Positions 22,801 through 31,983 of a stretch of 64,000 bases of DNA are shown here, piece by piece. The stretch covers positions 1,302,001-1,366,000 of the forward strand of contig CAJQUN010000001.1 in the NCBI GenBank assembly GCA_907163345.1, written 5' to 3'. The first letter of the stretch is position 1. The number at the start of each line of letters is the position of its first letter. The position numbers were made by a program, and so were the translations under genes. A model generated the notes under the pieces. It made no database searches, was not told the origin of the DNA, and was given only the letters and a program-made list of their open reading frames with translations. This DNA is from Haberlea rhodopensis (lineage: Eukaryota > Streptophyta > Magnoliopsida > Lamiales > Gesneriaceae).

Positions 22801-25800
22801 TAGCTTTACTAGTTATGTTCAAGGTCCGAACCTTATGAGCTCTACGCCGAACTCCTCAGACAAAAAGACTTTACGAGTCTCATCATAGCTCGGTCCGAGC
22901 TTCACGAGTTCGTCTGACCTCCTCATACAAAAAGACTTTACGAGTCTCAGCATAGCTTTACGAGCTATGTCCAGGGTCCTAGCTTCACGAGCTCGTCCGA
23001 CATCCACAGACAAAAAGACTTTACGAGTCTCAGCATAGCTTTACGAGCTATGTCCCAGGTCCGAGCTTCACGAGTTCGTCTGACCTCCTCATATAAAAGA
23101 CTTTACGAGTCTCAGCATAGCTTTACGAGCTATGTCCAGGGTTCGAGTTTCATGAGCTCGTCCGAACTCCACAGACAAAAAGATTTTACGAGTCTCAGCA
23201 TAGCTTTACGAGCTATGTCCCAGGTCCGAGCTTCACAAGTTCGTCTGACCTCCTCATACAAAAAGGCTTTACGAGTCTCATCATAGCTTTACGAGCTATG
23301 TCCCAGGTCCGAGCCTCACGAGTTCGTATGACCTCCTCATACAAAAAGGCTTTACGAGTCTCAGCATATCTTTACGAGCTATGTCTAAGGTCCTAGCTTC
23401 ATGAGTTCGTTCAACGTCCTCATACAAAAAGACTTTACGAGTCTTAGATTAGCTTTACGAGCTATGTCCAAGGTCCGAGCTTCACAAGTTCGCTCGACCT
23501 CCTCATACGAAAAGACTATACAAGTCACAGCATATCTTTACGAGCTATGTCCAAGGTCCGAGCTTTACGACCTCCAACCCACAAAATGATTAGATAATAT
23601 TAAGAAAGTGGTAAAACGAGCATCCAAGCTCCAGTAAAAGTGAGTGTCTAAGCTCCTTTATACTTAATAAACGAGCGTCCGAGCTCCGTCTGCTCGTTCG
23701 ATGTGCCTCGGTTGATGGAGCGTCGATAGTTAACAGGTATCATGCATATGAAGTTTGAATACCATCTTTCCCGCCTTATAGTTTCCCCGCTCAGCTAAGC
23801 TTAAAAATGAAATTAAACTTACGAGCTTCCGATCAAAGAGGTCAGCTCGACTTAGGAGGGGGGTTGTGATACCCTGCGGGAGAAAGATCTACCATCCGAG
23901 TTTATGCTTAGCTTCGCTCGAGAAATCACCCAACTTGGAACACAAAAAGCATATGTCTTAGCACCGTAGGGACGACCGACCTCCCGAGCTCACTTGGTCA
24001 AAGTATCCGCCTCAGCGCTATGCGTATGGCCGACCTCCCGAGCTCACGTGGTCAAGACATCCGCCTCAACGCTATGTGTATGGCCGACCTCCCGAGCTCA
24101 CGTGATCAAGACATCCACCTCAGCGTTATGTATATGGACGACCTCCCGAGCTCACGTGGTCAAGACATCCGCCTCAACGCTATGTGTATGGCCGACCTAC
24201 CGAGCTCACGTGGTCAAAGCATCCGCCTCAGCGCTATGTATATGGCCGAGCTCACTTGGTCAAAGCATCCGCCTCAGCGCTATGTATATGAACGACCTCC
24301 CGAGCTCACATGGCAAGACATGCGCCTCAACGCTATGAGTATGGCCGATCTCCCGAGCTCACGTAGCCAAAGCATCCGTATATGGCCGATCTCCCGAGCT
24401 CGCCGAGTTCTAGTCTAGAGACATAAATCGACAACAGAGATAAGATCATCTTCAGAATTCCCGATCTTTGGGAAGACATTGACTAAGTCCAAGCCACTAA
24501 GGTCAAGTTATCGGTCATATGTATTAACATGGTCCACGATTACATCCACCTCTCCGGGATTTCAGGGAATGATGTGGATCGTGGCCTTACTGATCAACCG
24601 ATGTATTTCGATATTTCAGGGTCATGTAAATCATGGCCTTACTGGTCAAAATTGCACATCCCGAAACAACACCTATAAATAGCAAGTTAATTCAGGATTT
24701 CAGGTATGCTTTTCGCCTATACACGCCTACATACATCAGTTATTCTATTACGAATTTCCCCTATATTTCCCATCATCTGACTTGAGCGTCGGAGGGGACA
24801 CGCCGGAAAAATCTTCCGGCACCCTTCTAACACTTATTTCATATCTTAACTGGTCATTCAGGATTTATATCTTGTTATTCAGTCCATTGAAGAGCATAAA
24901 GAGAGGTGATTTAACTCATCATTGATACTTTGCAAATCATCACCCTTTTTGGGAGTATCACTGTGTGAACCAACAAAGATGGACAGTGCATTCATGTTCG
25001 AGCTGTCGATGAATTACAAATATACTGATATATAAACAACGCTATGATTTTACAGCAAAGCGGAGCCATGTTGTAGAGCTAAATCATTAAACACGGGATA
25101 TCACGCCCAGAATGGGTACCGAACTAACAAAAAAAGTAAGAACACCTTGCCCAGTGATATATCATCTGTAACTAATCAACTTCATGCATTTAGTTAGTTT
25201 GTGAGGAACACAAAAATTGTGTAAATCAGAGTAAGTTAACTACACAAAAAAATTTACTTTAGTATTATATTTCATAACATGGAGCAAACATAAAGTTAAA
25301 TTTTCATATTAATTAAGAAAAATCAATATCTATCTCACCCCATGCATTGTCAATGACCAAACAAATATATTAATTAAGTAATATATTATGCATCATGTTC
25401 ATGTCTAATAAGAACATGAGCAACCCACAAAGGGACCAAAAAAATGCAGCAGTATTATCAAATCAGAGGTATTATGAATTATTGAGGCTTGATTAAGAAA
25501 TAACAATAGTGTTAAGGAATTGCTTTGACTTTAATTTCCAAAATCATCACACCTAATTCTCCTTCTTCATACTTTATTTCTCTATTTCTTTGCTATTTTT
25601 CTCATTTTTTCTCTGCTTTCTTTCTCCCTTCCTGGCACATTTTCATTCCCTAGCTCTGTATTTTATCACCATCTATCTTATTGTTTTTTCCCATTTTGTC
25701 TACCCTGTATCTTTTGGTTTAACTTATCAATTTCACCCACTTTTCTCTTCAAAGATGCATATATCAGCACATATCAAATCAATTTTTGATGACGTCATCT

Positions 25801-28800
25801 TTATGTACCAGCAACAATTGCCCTTCGTTCATGACAAAACATTAGGTACACTTTTCATACTCATTATATAAAAGCCAAATGAATCACAGGGTTTGCATCA
25901 TCCCTCGGAATTGAGTGTACTTTTTCTCACTACATATTTTTCCCCTAGAAGCATCTAGAGGTACCTATTCCATGGCATACACCCGATCATGTTTAAGTCA
26001 CTACAACAACAAATAATTCTTTAATCTCAATAGATTGTGGTAGGCTATATGAACCATATAAAGATTCAAGTCGAGCCGCGCACATATACAAATATTCTCC
26101 AAGAGCTTTTTTCGGTCAGAATATCATCATTAATCCCACATGTGCAAGTAGGGGTGCTTACCGGGCCGGGTCAAACCGGACCCGGCCCGGATTCGGACCG
26201 TTAAGTCCGGTCCGAAACCGGAACCGGACTTAACGGTTCCGGTTCGCCCCGGAACCGGTTAGAAACCGGTCCGGGGCGGTTCCTAAGAACCAAACCGGTA
26301 GCACCGCCGGTTCCGGTGCTACCGGTTTGGTTCCGGTTCCAGAACCGGAACCGGTAGTTATTTAAAAAAAAAAAAAAAGGAAGGAAGAAGGCAACGGCTA
26401 TACAGCCGTTGCCTCTTCAACGTTAATTGTTAAGGTTGGCAACGGCTCTTAGCCGTTGCCAACGTTAACATTTTTTTTCTTTTAAAAATTTTTTTTAATA
26501 AAAAATAAAAACTATAAATAGAGGATGTGTGTTGTGTATTTTTTCATAACAATTCTTGTAACGAAAAATACTTCACTCTCATATTTTTCTCTCAATTGTG
26601 CTATCTACAATTTACTTATAGTCTTATATAATAATGGCATCTTCATCTAGCAGTGGTGCTGGTCGTAGCCGAGGTCGCAGTCGGGGTCTCGTTCCGGGTC
26701 GTCTATCACTGAGTTCATCTTCTGCAATGAATTTGCCTGTGCCAATTCCTGAGTTAAATGAAAGTTATGATTTTTTTGCTGACCTCAATGTTGGTGGTTC
26801 TTCTATGAATGTCGAACCACAACAACCCCAACAACCTGCCGAACATGTTGCTGCCCAAGCCCAAGAAAGACAACATGTGGAGTCATCCGGAGCCAGCAGC
26901 GAGTAGACAACCGACTCGTGCCAAAAGAAGTAAGATATGGGATCACTTTGAACTCGCTCAAAAAGAAGGTACTAATGAATCTGTTGCAATATGTAAATTA
27001 TGTAAGATCCAGTATTCATATAAAGCTGGTGGTTCCAGTGGAGGCACCGGAACATTTAAAAAACACTTAGTAAAAAAACATAATTTTGATGAGACAACAT
27101 TACAACCATTAGGTCGAGAAGCAACACAAGCACAAATTAATGTTCTTACTGGCACGAATTTTATTTTAACTGCTGAAATTAATCGTAGGTCACTTGTTAG
27201 ATATGTGATCAGATGTGAACTACCTTTTATACAAGCTGAACGTGCTGGTTTTATTGAATTTGCTTCGTCTATACAACCCATGTTTAAACATATTTCCAGG
27301 CACACACTAAAAAGAAATTGTATGGACGTATTCGTTCAATATAGAAATACATTGTTTCAACATCTTTCTAGTTTACCTTGTAGGGTTAGTTTAACAACTG
27401 ATATTTGTACAAATGTAAATTCTGATTCATATCTTGTTGTCACTTGTCATTGGATTGATGATAATTGGTGTATGCAAAAAAGGATTTTGTCTTTAGATGA
27501 GTTAGACTGTGCACATACTGGTTATGTAATTGCTAAATATGTATTCAACACTTGTAGACATTATGGAATTCAGGATAAGTTATTTTCAATCACATTAGAC
27601 AATGCTGCGAATAACAATGCTGCGATGCGTGATTTAAAGACCTATCTTAAACCAATGCTTGATGATATTTTTTTTCATGTTAGATGTGCATGTCATGTGA
27701 TTAATTTGGCTGTTAAAGTTGGTTATGAGGACAATCACTCAGCATGTATTGAGAAAATGAAATACTGCGCTAAATGGTTACGCACGAGCCGTGTTAAGCG
27801 TGATTGGAAACAATTATGTTTATCTAATGGTTTAAAGCATTTTCTTTTTCCATCACCAATAGAAACTATGTGGAATTCGTTGTACAATATGTTGAATACT
27901 ATGTTACCTTACAAAGATATTTTAACTCCATTTTATAATTCATATCAAATGTCTGATAGCGATGAAAGTATTTATTTGACTAATGCGGATTGGGAATTTG
28001 TTGAAAATTGTGTATCGTTGTTAGGTACTTTCAAAGAAGCGACGGAACGTTTCTCTGGTGTTACTTATCCAACTTCCGTTTATTTTCTTCCTTTAGTATT
28101 TCACATGTTTGATAAATTTATAAAATTTAGAGATGAATATGACTTGCATGCTTTTGTTAGTGTAATGGAAACTAAATTTATAAAGTATTGAGAACAAATC
28201 CCACCCGTGCATTGCATCGCAACTTTGCTAGATCCTAGCCAATGTTTATCTTCATTTGAGATATTTTTTGAATATTATGCTAACTTTTTGGGGAAGTTTG
28301 TTGACGATCAAAAGACGTCTACAATGCAATCTCTCCAAAATATGTTTCAATTGTATTATAAATCAACAGGCAAGTGAATTATCGTAACAAAGGCCTGTTG
28401 AAGAACAACCCGAAGCTCAATCTAAAGGTGGGGGCATCAATTTGCTTAGAATGCTGGGCAGGAAAAAACTTAAGGGAAAAGGACATTCTACTAGCACGTC
28501 GACTGAGTTGCAAATTTATCCGAATTATCAATTTCTAACCGAAGACAACTTCGACGTCTTACAATGGTGGAAGTCCAATGCAGCACAATTCTCTATCTTA
28601 GCTAAAATGGCTAGAGACGTGTATGCTGTACAAGCTTCAAGCGTCGCTTCTGAATCGGCATTCTCAACATGCGGCCGTATTATTGGAGACTACAGAAGTA
28701 GTCTATCAGCTGATTCGTTATGCATGCTCACGTTACTTAAAGATTGGTTTGAAGCAGAATGCAAAAATAGAAGAGATGGGACGGTTGACGAATTCGTAAA

Positions 28801-30820
28801 TCATTATGACGAGCAAGAAGAAGAGAACGCCAAAACAATACTTATCAATTATGAAGACTGCTAAGTACTAAATTGTAATATTTTTTTATTTAGATTTTCA
28901 ATTGTCATGTCTTTACAATTATTTGTATGCATCTATATTATGAAATGAAGAAGAAATATATTGAATTTGTGATGAACATCATTGAAGAAACATTTACAAC
29001 ATAAAAAAAAATAATAATAAAATCGAAAAAACCGTTAAGGAACCGGACCAAACCGGAACCGGAACCGGTTCGATCCGGTTCCTTAACGGACCGGACCGGT
29101 TCCGCCCATAACGGGCCCGGAACCGGCCGGTTCCGGTCCGGACCGGACCGGTTCGAACCGGTAAGCACCCCTATGTGCAAGCCACTCAATCAAAAATTAA
29201 ACACGCTATATTAGTGGTCGTGAATGTGTAAATATAAGACTTCGGAAAAATTGATCAAAGAGCAATTACCTCGACTGCGATGATTGCATGATCAAGAAGA
29301 GGAAGCAGATTGCGGTGGCTAAACAAAGATGAAACACGAATTTCCTCTCTTACCAAATCCAGTTGTTCATTGTTTTGAATGAGAACTTTCTTGATGGCAT
29401 ATGTTCCATCGTCTGCAAAACATATCATCCAGAAGAGTACCAATCAGGTAATTACAAAGTCCTATTTGGCTCAAATTGACCATCATTTCTGAAAACACAC
29501 AGCAAAACCAATAAAAATGTTAGCAATTGCCTGATTTATATGATTTCCTTTCTCCCTACCCTTACCCTGCAACCATTTTAACATGACAATAAATCTTTCC
29601 AACAGATCAAATATACAAAACGGCAAGAGTGATCCTAAGGGTGATTCTTATTTGCTTCTTTCTGTTTGAAGCTTTAATTGCAAACACCTTTATATTGTCT
29701 CGTTAAGATGTCATTTAACTATTTTATATAGTAAGAGCACTTTTGGGTCCCATTTCATCTCTATTCTATGTTGATGACAAACCTACACACATTAAAAGCT
29801 AATTTTTGGCACAACTCATCCACAATCAGAAACTCGTCAACTCACTTGCATTGTATCCCATTGGCTTAATAGTAACTCCTTTCTCCACCAAAAAACCTAC
29901 CACAACAATCTCTACTGGAATCATAACTAAATGTACTAATCTTCTAACAACTATATAGCTTTCATAATTATCTCAGAGGCAAGCCTCAAAGCATGTTGAA
30001 TCTGAAAATATCATCAGACCCTTGCTAGGTTTTGCTAACTGCATGAATAATTGATCTACAGGCCTATTAATGGCAAAACTTTATATATGACCCCTAGCAC
30101 CCAGAAATAATGCATTCCACCACTCCTAGTCGACATCTTCCAGAACAGATAACTTTGTCAACTTTAAATTCAAACTTCTCCTGATCTTTCGGGTTTCATC
30201 CTTTCAGGAGCTGCATATTTACTTATTTGAAGGACAGGTGACCAAGTGCAAATTCTTAAAACTCACCAATCAGCCTAGTATCTAATAAGATGGCATTATG
30301 GTATTATCTTATGAAAAAAGTAGCATGTTTTTCTGACGAAATTCATAAGTTTGAGCAAATTTGATGAAGTCATACGACTATTAGCATAACCAACCACCAC
30401 CAAAAAGAAGAAGACATTAAATCAGACCAATTACCAACGAATTTCAGAACTCGGAACCACATCTCAAAAACAAGGAGAAAACGTTTATCATGTAATTCAA
30501 AACTTGCGAATCCAATTAATCCCAAATAGACAGATCCCTACTACAACCAAGTAAAAGACATAAAAATAAGCATAACAAGAACAAATACATAATTCAATCA
30601 TGGATCAGTGAGTACCAGAGATGTGAGAAGAGTCCTTGATCTTCTTCGCAATGCCAGTGCTGGAAGGATCAGAAAGAACCTCCTTGACAAGGAAAACATA
30701 AGCGAAACCACCTTCCCCCAGCTGCCTCACAATCCTGAAACGGTTCTCGTTGATCCATACATCTCCTCCACCATTAACGGCATCGTATAAGGCGTTCAAA
30801 CCCGAGAACGAGCAACCCAT
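16786..30820 (-). CDS. STK16-like membrane-anchored Ser/Thr protein kinase (six exons)
   Basis: Coding exons on the minus strand: 30820-30616, 29412-29270, 18729-18586, 17886-17701, 17325-17201 and 17011-16786, all GT-AG and in phase, 342 residues. Starts MGCSFSG, with Gly2 and Cys3 fitting N-myristoylation plus palmitoylation, as in the STK16/NAK group. Kinase motifs: glycine loop GEGGFAYV (35-42), catalytic Lys in YAIKK (K76), HNDIKPGN catalytic loop (D183), DFG (205-207) and APE (239-241). HND in place of HRD makes it a non-RD kinase, so activation-loop phosphorylation may not be required. The domain fills nearly the whole protein. It resembles the Arabidopsis STK16-type kinase (At5g08160 from memory). 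Intron 2 is 10.5 kb and packed with transposons, but both splice sites are canonical. Substrates cannot be told from sequence. Confidence 0.92.
17478..17571. repeat. Exact 47-bp tandem duplication
   Basis: Two identical 47-bp copies starting aaactattaactattatgag, placed head to tail in kinase intron 4 (between exons 5 and 4). Perfect identity implies a recent duplication. Confidence 0.9.
18778..18921. mobile_element. Mutator-type hairpin MITE
   Basis: A 144-bp element that is almost entirely one inverted repeat: GGAATATTCTTGGCTACCCC at one end and GGGGTAGCATAGAAGTATTC(C) at the other, with only a few unpaired bases at the centre (around 18850-18858). It is flanked by the 9-bp duplication CTGATTAGG (18769-18777 and 18922-18930). 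A 9-bp duplication is typical of Mutator-like elements. It lies about 40 bp upstream of the kinase exon 3 acceptor. Confidence 0.85.
18944..20159. mobile_element. PIF/Harbinger-like non-autonomous element with AT microsatellite core
   Basis: Ends are GGGTGTGTTTGGTTTG on the left and CAAACCAAACGGTACC on the right, an imperfect inverted repeat, flanked by TTA (18941-18943 and 20160-20162). A 3-bp TTA/TWA duplication fits PIF/Harbinger. Most of the inside is simple repeat. No transposase. Confidence 0.6.
19120..20010. repeat. Long (TAT/TA)n microsatellite tract
   Basis: Nearly 900 bp of TAT, TTA and TA runs with few G or C. Open frames crossing it are low-complexity Ile/Tyr strings and not genes. 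It lies inside the Harbinger-like element. Confidence 0.9.
20516..21609 (+). repeat. 5' LTR of the young element, with minisatellite and TATA box
   Basis: TGATACC...AGTATCA termini. About eight units of 50-57 bp (gacctcccgagctcacgtgg) fill 20620-21050; several contain the CACGTG G-box core. TATAAATA at 21323-21330 is the likely core promoter, so transcription would start near 21355. Confidence 0.9.
21323..21330 (+). promoter_or_regulatory. TATA box of the 5' LTR
   Basis: TATAAATA, also present in the 3' LTR at 24674-24681 and inverted in the older copy at 11130-11137. Position inside the LTR downstream of the minisatellite fits a U3 promoter. Confidence 0.7.
21610..22690 (+). pseudogene. Remnants of gag-pol in the young LTR element
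   Basis: Only scraps of coding remain. A frame at 22196-22498 has HHVNIIAGGKPLKQTLG, like the gag-pol linker before protease in Ty3-type elements. It is followed across stops by sequence like the start of reverse transcriptase (ETIFTWSTRDVGG, about 22520-22560) and an acidic tail ending in KLHQLKTDLRR. About three units of a 55-bp repeat (cctcccgatctcatgacagc) lie at 21890-22015. No catalytic motif is left. Confidence 0.55.
22690..23580 (+). repeat. Internal array of about 83-bp hairpin units, about ten copies
   Basis: Each unit has agactttacgagtct, catagctttacgagctatg and gagcttcacgagctcg: stems of 5, 7 and 5-6 bp around TTACG, TTACG and TCACG loops. Same architecture as 8530-9930. It lies between the coding remnants and the polypurine tract. 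Confidence 0.88.
23867..24960 (+). repeat. 3' LTR of the young element
   Basis: Near-identical to the 5' LTR, with the same minisatellite and TATA box. The four differences seen are at about 23901, 24117, 24123 and 24847. Confidence 0.9.
24966..26140 (-). other. Kinase intron 2 sequence between two transposons
   Basis: AT-rich intron with a T/C-rich tract at 25560-25700. No gene, transposon end or RNA gene recognised. Confidence 0.4.
26149..29173 (+). mobile_element. hAT (Ac/Tam3-type) DNA transposon, full length
   Basis: Perfect 8-bp target duplication TGTGCAAG (26141-26148 and 29174-29181) and inverted ends TAGGGGTGCTTACCGG / CCGGTAAGCACCCCTA. Subterminal regions of about 200 bp (left) and 150 bp (right) are dense in CCGGTTCCGG-type motifs, probably transposase binding sites. 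Two small palindromes built on ggcaacggct lie at 26389-26413 and 26438-26460. A TATAAATA box at 26513-26520 precedes the transposase. The transposase is interrupted, so this copy is probably not autonomous. Lies in kinase intron 2, antisense to the kinase. Confidence 0.93.
26634..28864 (+). pseudogene. hAT transposase, interrupted
   Basis: Reads as one transposase in three frames. Segment 1 (from 26634) starts MASSSSSGAGRSRGRSRGL. A frame change near 26880-26906 leads to segment 2, which has a BED zinc finger (KIWDHFE, CKLCKIQYSY, HLVKKH), the hAT core with LTTDICTNVNSDSYLVVTCH (first catalytic Asp) and SITLDNAANNNAA (second Asp). An in-frame TGA stops it at 28189-28191, where relatives have Trp. 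Another stop and frame change at about 28375-28440 lead to segment 3 with the hAT dimerisation domain (LQWWKSNAAQFSILAKMARD, ASSVASESAFSTCGR). All domains are present and only about three lesions were seen, so inactivation looks recent. Confidence 0.9.
29413..30615 (-). other. Kinase intron 1
   Basis: Ordinary AT-rich intron of 1.2 kb, no transposon or coding content recognised. Confidence 0.5.
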
Positions 30821-31983
30821 CTCCTAATTTTAGCTGTGAATAAATCTACAATTTCCCCAATATAGCAGTGATCCTTCCCTCCCCCCAGTCTTCTACGAGC
30901 AATCTGAAAGAGAGAGAGAGAGAGACTGCAATTTTCTATGGAGAATCAATGGATTAACTAATATGAGAGAGGTATATTTTCGTTGTCATATGCGAAATTA
31001 TATATATGCATTTTCCTATTTTTTTCAGTATTACAAAATTTAAAATTACTTCCAAAAATTTCAATTTACATCCTAAATCTTAAAAATCTACGTTATATTA
31101 TTTATTATCACCTCGTAATTTTAATAATTTCCCTAATTTTAAACGGTAATTTACTTTATAATATTGTTAATTTTATATTTTTGATATTTAAATTTATCAA
31201 ATTACAATTTTTATCTATTTAGATAGAATTTATTTATTAAAATGACTTTTTTTCTAATGGAGAAAAAGTCAATGCTCAGGTAAGTTTTATAAATTAGAAG
31301 AATATATCAATATTATATTTTTGTGGGAGAAGACAAAGTTCCGGGAAGTTGGACGGCTTCTCTATATCCTTTTAGTTTTGTTCGGCGGCGGCTCAGATCT
31401 GGCTCTCTCTGAAACAACTATCTCAGCTTAGCTTCTAAATCTAGCGTTGTATTTTTCAAATTCCAACGACTCCATTTCATCTCTCTCCAATTCCCTCCAT
31501 TTTTCTTTGTCCATTCTTCTTCTTTCTAAATATCTTTCCTTCCCCTGATTCCCCTTCTACTGGATTGATTCGATTTTTTACAACCGCTGTGCCGTTTTCT
31601 CTCCGATTGCCGCTTGGATTGTCGTATCAAAGTTTCATCTCGCGTTCCTGTTGATTTTCTTGGTAATTCGATCCGTTTCTGAGCAGGTGAAATACGAGCT
31701 ATCAGGCAGGATTCTCTTTGTGTGTCTTTTGGAATATAAGATGAGGACCAGGAACAACCCAGAATTTAATTAAGGGATGAGCGGAGTGATTTTATATTTT
31801 TCACCCGAAGTTTGCATTTTTAAACGATTAATCGAAAATTTTTAAACATTTCATTTTGATTGGCTGTCCTGTGCTCTATTTGGATCGGTCCACTGATAAA
31901 AATTCTGAGTTTTTAAGCTGTTTAATAATTTCAGTCGTGGGTTTCATTGTATAGTGGGTGGAAAGGTTGCTGCCAACGGTGTG
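30821..31983. promoter_or_regulatory. Divergent promoter region of the kinase and the BED/hAT-derived gene
   Basis: The kinase start is at 30820 (minus) and the next gene's first codon at 31984 (plus). A (GA)n tract lies at 30907-30925, in the kinase 5' leader. AT-rich sequence at about 30960-31320 is followed by a C/T-rich leader at 31360-31700 typical of a plant 5' UTR, and the sequence before 31984 may contain a leader intron. No TATA box can be assigned with confidence. Confidence 0.5.

Larger units (their letters stand above)
20516..24960 (+). mobile_element. Non-autonomous Ty3-type LTR retrotransposon, young copy
   Basis: Complete element with the 5-bp target duplication CTGTG at 20511-20515 and 24961-24965. 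LTRs 20516-21609 and 23867-24960 have the same length (1094 bp) and I could find only four substitutions between them, so the insertion is recent. PBS TGGCGCCGTCTGTGG at 21612-21626, two bases after the 5' LTR; polypurine tract ggaggggggttg at 23855-23866. The internal region is only 2257 bp with no gag, protease, reverse transcriptase or integrase that could work, so replication must use proteins from another element. Same family as 7170-11877. Sits in kinase intron 2, antisense to that gene. Confidence 0.93.

Noticed and set aside
22690..23580. CRISPR-like repeat array
   Set aside because: Units are contiguous 83-bp repeats without unique spacers, in a plant LTR element; it is an internal tandem array.
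25590..25871. 93-codon frame with hydrophobic start
   Set aside because: T/C-rich intron sequence, no homology recognised, inside kinase intron 2 on the opposite strand.
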